A DNA stretch of 64,000 bases from Methylocystis heyeri (lineage in GTDB: Bacteria > Pseudomonadota > Alphaproteobacteria > Rhizobiales > Beijerinckiaceae): the NCBI RefSeq assembly GCF_004802635.2, contig NZ_CP046052.1, positions 3,286,001 through 3,350,000 of the forward strand. Direction: 5' to 3'. Below the pieces are notes generated by a model. The model did no database searches. It was not told where the DNA came from and saw nothing but the letters and a program-made list of their open reading frames with translations. This document shows positions 51,849-59,774 of this stretch, piece by piece. The number at the start of each line of letters is the position of its first letter. Positions within the stretch are counted from its first letter, which is position 1. The translations under genes and the position numbers were made by a program.

Positions 51849-53252
51849 TCAGCTCGAGGCTTCCGCCGGAGGGGCGGAGACGGCCGCGATCTCCGCCTGC
51901 GCCGCGCGGCCCGTTCCGATGAAAGCCGCGGGGATGTTGGGGCGGCCGTCGGTCGTGACGCCATGGCCGCCGTCGGGGGGCGGAGCCCATTCGAAGGCGT
52001 CGAGGCGTCCGCTTTTCGGCGAAATCGGGGCCCATGACCTGGAGACGACCCCGTCGGCGATCCAGACCGGATCGCGCGGCGCCCGCGAGCCGCGCGCCAG
52101 CCATTCGCGCACCGGGCCGCTCGGCCCGTGTTCGGCGTCCTCGATCTCGGCCATGAGCAGGCAGGTATGGGCCGTCGGGTGCTGGCCCTCGGCGATCAAA
52201 GGCGCCAGAGCCTCGCGGGCCTTGGTGAAATTGCGGGCGGACAGGGCCGCCTGCGCCATGAGATGGCGGCTTTCCGGCGCAGCCGGGGCGAGCTGCGCCA
52301 GCTTCTCGACGAAGCTCAGGATCTGGGCGTTGGATTCGGCGGGGACCGCCGCGATATAGGCCGCTCCGAGATCGGGATGCGGCGACTTCGGCCACACCGT
52401 CTCGATCAGCTTCGTCGCCTGCTTCCTGTCGCCGTGGCCGACCAGCACTTTCGCCGCGACGCCGGCCGCGGGCACGAAATTGGGGCGGCGCTTCAGGGCG
52501 AGACGCGCGAGATGCAGGGCCTCGTGCGGATGTTCGTCCTGCTTCTGCATCGCCATGGCGGTCTCTATGACCGCGCGCAGCCTTTGCGCGGCGACGACGT
52601 CGATCGCCTTGCTCTTTAGATTGTCTTCCAACGCGGCCCGGGCTTTGTCCCAGTCGCCCTGGGCGGCGTGATGCTCCAGCACCGCCGCGCCCGCCCATGG
52701 CAGCGGCGCGATCTCATGCGCCGCCTTGGCGAAATGATGGGCGGCTTCGACATCGTCGCGCCGGCGCGCCTCGATATGAAGACCGCGCAACCCCAGCAGC
52801 TTGGTTTCGGGAGCGAGGGTCATTTCGTGGAAAGCGGCTTCCGCCTTCCTGCGGTCGCCCTCGAGCTGGGCCGCCTGGGCCTTGAGATATTGCGCAAGCG
52901 GCTCGTCGGGCAGCTGGCGTTCGGCTTCGGCGGCGGCCTTGCGGGCCGAAGCGGCGTCGCCGACGCCGACGGCGATGATGCCGCGCGAAAGCGCCCGGAA
53001 CCCTTTCTCGCGCCGGCGTCCGATCGAACCTTCACGCAGGCGGAAGGGGAGCCGGAACACCGCAGAAAGTATCGTCCAGCCGAGAATCAGTCCGGCGGCG
53101 AGAAGCAGAACGGCTCCGACCGCGACCGGAATTGAGGTGTCGATGTGATAAGCGCCCCAGTCGAGCGTCAGGGAGCCCGGCTGATCGATGACCCATTCGA
53201 GCCCGTAGGCCAGGGCCGCGAGCGCGACGATGAAAAGCAGAATGAACCACAT
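51849..53252 (-). CDS. hemY: HemY-domain membrane protein with TPR-like repeats
   Basis: 467 residues. Two N-terminal membrane helices (about 1-20 and 42-65) frame the HemY_N region (GAYHIDTSIPVAVGAVLLLAA). TPR-like helical pairs follow through about residue 400 (ASARKAAAEAERQLPDEPLAQYLKAQAAQ, then NFVPAAGVAAKVLVGHGDRKQA). The C-terminal DPVWIADGVVSRSWAPISP is conserved in alphaproteobacterial HemY. The protein is associated with tetrapyrrole genes but is not an enzyme. Its start lies 18 bases after the mitofilin-like gene, forming an operon. Confidence 0.9.
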   Translation of the reverse strand: MWFILLFIVALAALAYGLEWVIDQPGSLTLDWGAYHIDTSIPVAVGAVLLLAAGLILGWTILSAVFRLPFRLREGSIGRRREKGFRALSRGIIAVGVGDAASARKAAAEAERQLPDEPLAQYLKAQAAQLEGDRRKAEAAFHEMTLAPETKLLGLRGLHIEARRRDDVEAAHHFAKAAHEIAPLPWAGAAVLEHHAAQGDWDKARAALEDNLKSKAIDVVAAQRLRAVIETAMAMQKQDEHPHEALHLARLALKRRPNFVPAAGVAAKVLVGHGDRKQATKLIETVWPKSPHPDLGAAYIAAVPAESNAQILSFVEKLAQLAPAAPESRHLMAQAALSARNFTKAREALAPLIAEGQHPTAHTCLLMAEIEDAEHGPSGPVREWLARGSRAPRDPVWIADGVVSRSWAPISPKSGRLDAFEWAPPPDGGHGVTTDGRPNIPAAFIGTGRAAQAEIAAVSAPPAEASS

Positions 53253-53270
53253 GATCGAGCGTTTCCCGCT

Positions 53271-54752
53271 TTAATTCTTGTTGTGTCCGAGCCCTGCGAC
53301 CGCTCCGGCGACGAGAGAGGCGACGGCTTCTTCCGCATCCCGGCGCTTGTTCAGAGCTTCGGCGAAATCCTGCGTCTCGGCGCGCTCCTTCTCCGGGAGC
53401 TTGGCCAGGGCTTCGCTTGCGGCGTCGAAATCTCCCCGCGCAAGCGCGCTCTCCACCTTCTGCAGGACTTCATTGACGGCCGCGGCGACCTGGGCCTCGC
53501 CGACCGGGCGCACCCGGACCAGTTTCTCGGCGTCGTGCAGGAGCTGGCCGGCGAGGGATCCCGAAGGCGCGGGATGGCTTTCCTCCGCGCGCAGACGCTG
53601 CGCCGCGCCCTTGAACTCCGCCAGCAGATGAGCCGCCGTGGGGGCGCCTTTCTCGGCATAGGGGGAAAGCGGCGTGAGCAGCTGCGGATCGACGCCGCGC
53701 TCGCCGAGCGCCGAAAGCTGCGCCGCATAGGGACGGCCGCGCTCGAAGGATTGCTGCAGCGAGTGAGCGAGCGAGAGCACCTCGACCCCGACCGCGTTTT
53801 TCGCCGGCGGCGGCGCAGCCGCCTCGGCCGCTTCGGGCGCGACCCGGCTTTCGCTCTTGGGCTGGTCGAGCCGCTCCCGCAATTCTTTTATCTCGCTTGC
53901 GAGTTCGTCTATGCGCCCCTCCAGCGCGGCGTAATAGCCGGCGGCGTCGATTTCGGACGAAGACTTCTCGGTCGCAGGCTTGCCCACGCGCTCCTGGGCC
54001 TGGCGCGCCGTCTCGGCCGCGTCGCGCACGGCCGCCTCCAGCTGTTCGATCCTTTTCAGGAGGCCCTGGGTTTGAGCGTCGTGAGCCGGCGGTTCCGCGC
54101 CCGGCCCCGATACGTAAGGCGTAGCCGGCGTGGAGGGCGATGTCGCGGGCGGCGCGGCGCGCTCCGCCCTGGGGCCCGGGACCGGCTTCATGTCCTGGGG
54201 AGCGGCCCATCCCGGCGCCGCCTTGGCGGGGGCGGGCGGCTCGGGCGCGGCCTTTTCGGCTGCGGGAGCCTTTTGGGCTTCGGCCGACTTGAGGTCGCTT
54301 TTCAAGCTCGCGACGCGGACGGGCTCGGCCTCCTCCTGGCCGCGGAGCTTCCTGATCAGGGCCGAGAATTTAACGTCGGCTCCGATCGCGAAGGCGCGCG
54401 GATCCTTGACCGCGTCGTCGATCATGTCGCTGATGGCGCGGAGCCGCGCGTCCTTGTCCTTGAACGCGACAGCCGCAGCGCCGACGCCGCCCAGCAGCAG
54501 CGCGACGGCCGCCGTCGAAACGAACAGTTTCCGGAGGAATCCTCCGCCTTTACGCGGCGGAGGGGCGATCGCCGGCTCCGGCTCAGGCTCGGCGACGGCG
54601 GGCGGGGCCTCGGCCGCCTCGGGCAGCGCGCTCAGGCTCTCCTCTGCGAACAGCTCATGGTCGTCGCCGCGCTCCTCGCGATGCGGCTCCAGGGGCGCAG
54701 CATCCTCGACCCCGTGCGGGGCGTTCGGATCAATATGTTCGTTTTTAGACAT
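53271..54752 (-). CDS. mitofilin-like (Mic60-type) inner-membrane protein
   Basis: 493 residues from the ATG at 54752 (GAGGAAA upstream). One transmembrane helix at about 74-96 follows an acidic Pro-rich cytoplasmic N-terminus. A long Pro/Ala-rich stretch, then a coiled coil (about 240-320, RIEQLEAAVRDAAETARQAQERV; YAALEGRIDELASEIKELRERL), leads to a C-terminal domain (about 340-490) with SLAHSLQQSFERGRPYAAQL, FDAASEALAKLPEKERAETQDF. Length, topology and position before hemY match the alphaproteobacterial homologue of mitochondrial Mic60. Such proteins are implicated in intracytoplasmic membrane shape. The usual upstream hemD is missing here. Confidence 0.8.
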   Translation of the reverse strand: MSKNEHIDPNAPHGVEDAAPLEPHREERGDDHELFAEESLSALPEAAEAPPAVAEPEPEPAIAPPPRKGGGFLRKLFVSTAAVALLLGGVGAAAVAFKDKDARLRAISDMIDDAVKDPRAFAIGADVKFSALIRKLRGQEEAEPVRVASLKSDLKSAEAQKAPAAEKAAPEPPAPAKAAPGWAAPQDMKPVPGPRAERAAPPATSPSTPATPYVSGPGAEPPAHDAQTQGLLKRIEQLEAAVRDAAETARQAQERVGKPATEKSSSEIDAAGYYAALEGRIDELASEIKELRERLDQPKSESRVAPEAAEAAAPPPAKNAVGVEVLSLAHSLQQSFERGRPYAAQLSALGERGVDPQLLTPLSPYAEKGAPTAAHLLAEFKGAAQRLRAEESHPAPSGSLAGQLLHDAEKLVRVRPVGEAQVAAAVNEVLQKVESALARGDFDAASEALAKLPEKERAETQDFAEALNKRRDAEEAVASLVAGAVAGLGHNKN

Positions 54753-54868
54753 TATCGTTTCCTCGCCTGCGCTCCTTATAAACGAGCCGGGCCCCGGTTG
54801 AAACGGTCGCGGGGCCCGCATTGAACGGGATTTTCAGAGCGCTCTTGTCGGCTTCCCAACGTTTGGGA

Positions 54869-55738
54869 TCAGCCGGCGGCGGCCATCAGGGCGAGAGTGC
54901 GGCGCGCGCCTTCGAGGTGAAGCCGCTCGACCATCCGCCCGTCGATTTGCACGACGCCCTTGTCGGCGTTTTCCGGCAAATCGAATGCGGCCAGGATTTT
55001 TCTGGCGAATTCGACCTCCTCCGCGTCGGGCGCGAAAATCTCGTTCACCGGCCCGATCTGCGACGGATGGATCAGCATTTTTCCATCCATGCCGAGATCG
55101 CGGCCCTGCTCGGCCTCGCGGCGCAGGCCGGCTTCGTCGTTGAAATCGTTGTATATGCCGTCGATGATCTCGATGCCGTGAACCCGCACCGCCAGAACGC
55201 CGGCCGAAAGCCAGGACAAAAGCGCCGGCCGGCCCGGCGTGAGCCGCGCCCGGGTGGATTTGGCGATGTCGTTCGGCCCCAGCACCAGAACCTCCAGCCG
55301 GGAGGCGGGGTCGTCGGCCGCGCTCGCGATTTTCTCGATATCGAACAAAGCCCGGGGGGTCTCGATCATCGCCCATATGCGCGTATGCGCGGGCGCCCCG
55401 GCGGCGGCGGCGTCCGCGGCGGCGGCGAGCACGTCCTCGCGAGAATTGACCTTGGGGATCACGATCGCGGCCGGCCCCGCCGGCGCGACCGCCGCCATGT
55501 CCTCGGCATACCATTCCGAGCCCCTGGCGTTCACCCGGATCACGACCAGACGCTCGCCATAGCCGCCGTCCCTCACCGCCGCGACGGCCTGTTCCCGGGC
55601 CAGAGACTTCATGTTCTCGGCCACGCCGTCTTCGAGCTCGAACATCAGGACGTCGGCTTTCAGCGTCTTGCCTTTTTCCAGAGCGCGCGCGTTGGACGCC
55701 GGCATCGCCAGCATGCTGCGTTTCAACCTCGAAATCAT
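54869..55738 (-). CDS. HpcH/HpaI-CitE family CoA-ester lyase
   Basis: 289 residues from the ATG at 55738 (MISRLKRSMLAMPASN, the usual start). TIM-barrel aldolase of the CitE/malyl-CoA lyase group. The metal ligands are in LMFELEDGV (Glu/Asp) and MIETPRALFDIEKI (Glu); the Arg in VVIRVNARGSEWYAEDM and the C-terminal KMLIHPSQIGPVNEIFAP block match the family. It is shorter than true malyl-CoA lyases of the serine cycle and closer to CitE-like or malyl-CoA thioesterase proteins. Substrate uncertain. The open frame extends upstream to 55972 in a different, non-conserved sequence. Confidence 0.85.
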   Translation of the reverse strand: MISRLKRSMLAMPASNARALEKGKTLKADVLMFELEDGVAENMKSLAREQAVAAVRDGGYGERLVVIRVNARGSEWYAEDMAAVAPAGPAAIVIPKVNSREDVLAAAADAAAAGAPAHTRIWAMIETPRALFDIEKIASAADDPASRLEVLVLGPNDIAKSTRARLTPGRPALLSWLSAGVLAVRVHGIEIIDGIYNDFNDEAGLRREAEQGRDLGMDGKMLIHPSQIGPVNEIFAPDAEEVEFARKILAAFDLPENADKGVVQIDGRMVERLHLEGARRTLALMAAAG

Positions 55739-55955
55739 GCCCCTCCCCTTTCGCGCCCGCCGGCGTATCGCTCGCTGGAGCGCTCCGGCTTTCGAACGGC
55801 GCGTCTTTTCAATGGCCCGACGAAGGCGATGGATTCTTCTCTTGCCTGCGGGCGCTCGCTCCACAATAAGGTAGCCGCCGCCTCGACGCCAACATGGGTT
55901 TGCGCGGGGCGCATCGTCTTCGAGGAGCCGCGGCGCGGCGGAGGTTGTTGAGCTT

Positions 55956-56681
55956 TTGCAGACCCATGACAAGAACGCCGGCGGATCCCGCGCCGCGCCC
56001 CTGCCGAGCCATCTCGTGGCGGGCTACGAAACTTTTCTTTCCGGACGTTTTCCGGGCGAGCACGAGCGCTTCCGCGATCTCGCCGAAAAAGGGCAGCGCC
56101 CCGCCACCATGGTCATCGGCTGCTGCGACTCGCGGGTCTCCCCCGAGGTGATTTTCGACGCGGGGCCGGGCGAGCTCTTCGTGCTGCGCAATGTCGCCAA
56201 TCTCATCCCGCCTTTCGAGCCCGACGACCATTATCACGGCGCGTCGGCGGCCCTGGAATATGCGGTGATGTCGCTCAAAGTGCAGCATATCGTGGTTCTC
56301 GGCCACGCCCAGTGCGGCGGCGTGGCGGCTTTCGCCGAGAGCCTCGCCAATCCCGGCGGCCCGCCCTTGTCGGAGGGCGATTTCATCGGCCGCTGGATCA
56401 AGCTTCTCGCCCCGGCTGCGGAACGCGCCGGGCAGCCGCCTGCCGCCCCCGGCCGCGCCTATCTCGAGCGCCTGGAATGCGAGGCGATCAAGCAGGGCTT
56501 GCGCAATCTGCGCAGCTTCCCCTGGATTCGCGCCGTCGAAGAAAGCGGCCGGCTGCAGCTCCACGGCGCCTATTTCGGCGTGATGGACGGCCGGCTGCTC
56601 GCGCTCGACGAGACGAGCGGGGCTTTCGAGCCGGTGGCGAGCGCGGCCCATGCCGCAGCGATAGGAAGCGCGAGATTTTGA
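55956..56681 (+). CDS. beta-class carbonic anhydrase
   Basis: 241 residues from a TTG at 55956 with GGAGG upstream; no ATG is available earlier in the conserved part. Interconverts CO2 and bicarbonate. Zinc ligands Cys57 (CCDSR with Asp58 and Arg60), His117 and Cys120 (GHAQCGG) are all present. DHYHGASAALEYAV is conserved in the family. Cytoplasmic. Together with serine-cycle or carboxylating metabolism it would supply bicarbonate, but that is inference. A HAD-family gene starts 23 bases downstream. Confidence 0.93.
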   Translation: MQTHDKNAGGSRAAPLPSHLVAGYETFLSGRFPGEHERFRDLAEKGQRPATMVIGCCDSRVSPEVIFDAGPGELFVLRNVANLIPPFEPDDHYHGASAALEYAVMSLKVQHIVVLGHAQCGGVAAFAESLANPGGPPLSEGDFIGRWIKLLAPAAERAGQPPAAPGRAYLERLECEAIKQGLRNLRSFPWIRAVEESGRLQLHGAYFGVMDGRLLALDETSGAFEPVASAAHAAAIGSARF

Positions 56682-56704
56682 ACTCTCCAACCAAAGGATC
56701 GGCC

Positions 56705-57586
56705 GTGAACCCGATTCCCATGGCGGCGGGTCTTTCCGAGATGGCCTCCCGCTACGACGCCATTCTATGCGACGTCTGGGGCGTGCTGATCGACGGGATT
56801 TCTCATTTCGCCTCGGCGGCCCACGCGCTGAAGCGCTTTCGGGCCGGTGGCGGAACCGTCGTCCTCGTCACCAACGCTTCGCGCCCCAACGACGAAGTGC
56901 GGCGCCAGCTGTTTGGCCTCGGCCTGCCGCAGGATTGCTTCGACGATCTCGTCTCGGCGGGAGAGCTGACCCTGCAGGAGATCGTCGCGCGTAAAAATCA
57001 GGCCTGCTGTCATCTCGGCCCGCCTCGCGACGACGGCCTGTTCAAAGAGGCGAACAGGCGGCTACGCGGCGCGCTGCGGCTGGTCGGCCCGGAGGAGGCC
57101 GATTATGTCGTCTGCACCGGCCTCGTCGACGAAGACCATGAAACGCCGCAGGATTACGATGATCGACTCGCGACATTCAGGCGCCGCGGCATCCCCATGC
57201 TTTGCGCCAATCCCGACATTGTCGTGGGCGTGGGCGGCCGCCTCTACTGGTGCGCAGGCGCGCTGGCCCGGCGATACGAGGAGATGGGCGGGGAAGCCGT
57301 CATGTTCGGCAAGCCCCATGCGCCGATTTATCGGGCTGCCCTCGATCGTATCGCAGCTTTGAAGGGAAAAATCGACAAATCACGCGTTCTCGCGATCGGA
57401 GACGGAGCCGAAACCGATCTTGCGGGAGCGGGCGGCGCCGGTCTTGATTGTCTCTTCATCACGCAGGGCGTCCACCGCGAAGAACTCTATCGCACCGACG
57501 GCGCTCTCGACTGCGCGGCTCTCGAGCGGCTGATCGCCGCCGCAAAAACCAAGCCGGCGGCTTTGGCGCGCCGCGTTGTGTGGTAA
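56705..57586 (+). CDS. TIGR01459-type HAD hydrolase
   Basis: 293 residues from the GTG at 56705, preceded by AGGATCGG; an ATG at 56720 is possible. Class IIA HAD phosphatase: nucleophile motif AILCDVWGVLIDG near residue 22, motif II TNASRPN, and C-terminal GKPHAPIYRAAL and AIGDGAETDLAGA. Similar proteins are annotated as sugar phosphatases of the NagD group; substrate unknown. It follows the carbonic anhydrase by 23 bases on the same strand. Confidence 0.87.
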   Translation: MNPIPMAAGLSEMASRYDAILCDVWGVLIDGISHFASAAHALKRFRAGGGTVVLVTNASRPNDEVRRQLFGLGLPQDCFDDLVSAGELTLQEIVARKNQACCHLGPPRDDGLFKEANRRLRGALRLVGPEEADYVVCTGLVDEDHETPQDYDDRLATFRRRGIPMLCANPDIVVGVGGRLYWCAGALARRYEEMGGEAVMFGKPHAPIYRAALDRIAALKGKIDKSRVLAIGDGAETDLAGAGGAGLDCLFITQGVHREELYRTDGALDCAALERLIAAAKTKPAALARRVVW

Positions 57587-57637
57587 TAGGAAAAATAAAA
57601 GCAACCGCCCATCCTGGCCAACCCCACCGGTGAAACC

Positions 57638-58102
57638 ATGTCCACGCCGTTCAAGATTTACTATTTCGAGGATCTCAGCCTCGGGATGCGCGAGACCCTG
57701 ATGAAGGCCGTGATGGACGACGACGTTATCGCTTTCGCGGATCTTTCCGGAGACCGCAACCCGATCCACCTTTCGGACCATTTCGCCAGCAAGACCCGTT
57801 TCGGCGAACGCATCGTTCACGGCCTCTACACGGCGGCGCTCATTTCAACCGTGATCGGCATGTATCTGCCGGGCCCCGGCTCGGTCTATCTTTCCCAGAC
57901 CTTGAATTTTCGCGCCCCGGTCAAGATCGGCGACGTCATCAATGTGGTGGTGGAAGTGGTCGAGCTGGTCGAAAAGGGACGGCGCGCCAAGCTGAAATGC
58001 GAATGTCTGGTCGACGGCAAGGTCGTGCTCGACGGCGAAGCCATCGTCATGGTTCCGAGCCGCGAACAGGCCAGCCGCCCGGCGGTCCCGGCTTCCGCCT
58101 GA
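57638..58102 (+). CDS. MaoC-like (R)-specific enoyl-CoA hydratase (PhaJ-type)
   Basis: 154 residues. Hot-dog fold hydratase. The hydratase-2 motif is intact: DLSGDRNPIHLSDHFAS with Asp39, Asn41, His44 and Asp47, then RIVHGLY. It hydrates crotonyl- or other enoyl-CoA to the (R)-3-hydroxyacyl-CoA used by PHA synthase, linking it to phaC 27 kb away. MaoC proteins also serve other acyl-CoA pathways, so PhaJ is probable rather than proven. Confidence 0.85.
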   Translation: MSTPFKIYYFEDLSLGMRETLMKAVMDDDVIAFADLSGDRNPIHLSDHFASKTRFGERIVHGLYTAALISTVIGMYLPGPGSVYLSQTLNFRAPVKIGDVINVVVEVVELVEKGRRAKLKCECLVDGKVVLDGEAIVMVPSREQASRPAVPASA

Positions 58103-58212
58103 GCCTCGTCGAGGCCGAGGCGCGCTGCGGCCTCGCGCAATCAGCCTGCCCGCGCGCACGGTTCCGTCCGGACGCGGGAAATCGGAACCTTTAGTCTTTC
58201 CGGGAAGACGCC

Positions 58213-59172
58213 GTGCCCGACGCCGCGCATCAGTTCATTGTCGCTCGCGATCCCGCGTCGCCGCCGCCCGGCCTCGAAGGGGCGGTGCTGGCGCTCGGCA
58301 ATTTCGACGGCCTGCATCGCGGGCACAAAGGGGTCATCGCGAGGGCCAAAGCGCTGGCCCGGAGGCTCGGCAAACCCTGCGCCGTCCTCACCTTCGAGCC
58401 GCATCCGGCCGATTTCTTCGCCGGCAGGCGCGTCATATTCCGCCTGACCCCGCTCGACGCCAAAGCCGCCCTGTTGTTCCGCCTCGGGCTCGACGGCATG
58501 ATCATCATGAGTTTCGACGCCGGCTTTGCGGCGCTGACGGCCGAGCAATTCACCTGCGACATATTGTCGCAGCGCCTTGGGGCGTCCGCCGTGGTCGCGG
58601 GCTACGATTTCCGTTTCGGGGCCAAGAGGCGGGGCGACGCGGAGTTTCTGCAGCGCGAAGGCGCCCGTCTCGGCTTTGCGGTCGAGATCGTGGAGCGCAT
58701 CTCCAATGACGAAGCCGGCAGTCTCGACGCGGTTTCTTCCACCGCGACTCGCGAAGCGCTGGAGCGGGGGGATGTCGGGCTTGCCCGCAGTCTGCTTGGA
58801 AACCCCTATTTCATCGAGGGCGACGTCATCCATGGCGAGAAGCGCGGCCGCAAGCTGGGCTTTCCCACCGCCAATATAGCGCTCGATCCCTCCAACCGGC
58901 TGCGTTTTGGCGTCTATGCCGTGACGCTGGAGGCGCGCGGCGTCGTGCATCAGGGCGTGGCGAGCTTCGGTCGCCGGCCGACCTTCGACGACGGCGCCCC
59001 GCTGCTCGAGGTTTTCGTGTTCGATTTTTCCGGCGATCTTTATGACCAGCGGGTCGAGGTCGTATTTTACGGCTTCATCCGGGGCGAGGAGAAATTCGCC
59101 GGCGTGGATGAACTCGTCGCGCGCATGAAGCTCGACGCGGCGGAGGCGAAGGAAATCCTCGCGAGGGGGTGA
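58213..59172 (+). CDS. ribF: bifunctional riboflavin kinase/FAD synthetase
   Basis: 319 residues from a GTG at 58213 (GGGAAGA upstream). Converts riboflavin to FMN and FMN to FAD. The N-terminal nucleotidyltransferase has ALGNFDGLHRGHKGVI and the AVVAGYDFRFGAKRRGD block. The C-terminal kinase has GEKRGRKLGFPTANI and YDQRVEVVFYGFIRGE. Full length. It stands alone with a small membrane gene following. In many Rhizobiales ribF precedes ileS and lspA; here the order ribF, small orf, ileS keeps part of that arrangement. Confidence 0.95.
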   Translation: MPDAAHQFIVARDPASPPPGLEGAVLALGNFDGLHRGHKGVIARAKALARRLGKPCAVLTFEPHPADFFAGRRVIFRLTPLDAKAALLFRLGLDGMIIMSFDAGFAALTAEQFTCDILSQRLGASAVVAGYDFRFGAKRRGDAEFLQREGARLGFAVEIVERISNDEAGSLDAVSSTATREALERGDVGLARSLLGNPYFIEGDVIHGEKRGRKLGFPTANIALDPSNRLRFGVYAVTLEARGVVHQGVASFGRRPTFDDGAPLLEVFVFDFSGDLYDQRVEVVFYGFIRGEEKFAGVDELVARMKLDAAEAKEILARG

Positions 59173-59251
59173 TTGCGAGCCGCCGCCTCCCTTTGCAGAA
59201 GCTCTTGCAACCGCCATATGATAGCCAGTCCGCAAAGACCGGAGAATGCGC

Positions 59252-59557
59252 GTGGCGAGCGATAACGGATCGCCTTTCGAGACCCCGAAGGGCCAGATCG
59301 AGATACTTCCCCCCGAGGAGCGAGACCGCCCCATCGGCGACGGTTTCGAATATTCGAGCGGCTTCGGGCGGGTGAAGATCGTCAGGCTCGGCCCCCTCTC
59401 CAGCCTCGCCGTATTCGCCGCCATCTGTCTGGCGATGGCGCTGGGCCTCGTCTTTATCGGGGGAGCGCTTCTTTTCATTCTGCCGATCGCCGGCCTGCTC
59501 GCCGCGGGAGCCGCGCTCTACGGCCTCTTTGGCAATCAATTCAAGCGGCTGCGTTAA
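59252..59557 (+). CDS. small two-pass membrane protein
   Basis: 101 residues from the GTG at 59252. GGAGA (59241-59245) abuts the in-frame ATG at 59246 but is correctly spaced for the GTG, so the GTG is preferred. A polar N-terminal 45 residues (ILPPEERDRP) precede two hydrophobic stretches, about 49-70 and 75-95, and a basic FKRLR tail. Function unknown; lies between ribF and ileS. Confidence 0.65.
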   Translation: MASDNGSPFETPKGQIEILPPEERDRPIGDGFEYSSGFGRVKIVRLGPLSSLAVFAAICLAMALGLVFIGGALLFILPIAGLLAAGAALYGLFGNQFKRLR

Positions 59558-59774
59558 GCTTCGTCGATTCCCCCTTTTCGCGCCGGCCCTGGCCTGCTAA
59601 GGCTTTTGGATGACGCTACGCGCCTTCATTCGAATTACCGGCCCGGCCCGCGCTCGCAGTTGACGACTCGCGCGGGGTCGGGTTTTCGCGCTTGAAAAGC
59701 GCCTCCTCGCCAGCTCATCGCAATTCTAAGCGCGTTGTCCTAGTCGCGCCGCGCGCAACAGCCCGGTTTCCTCA

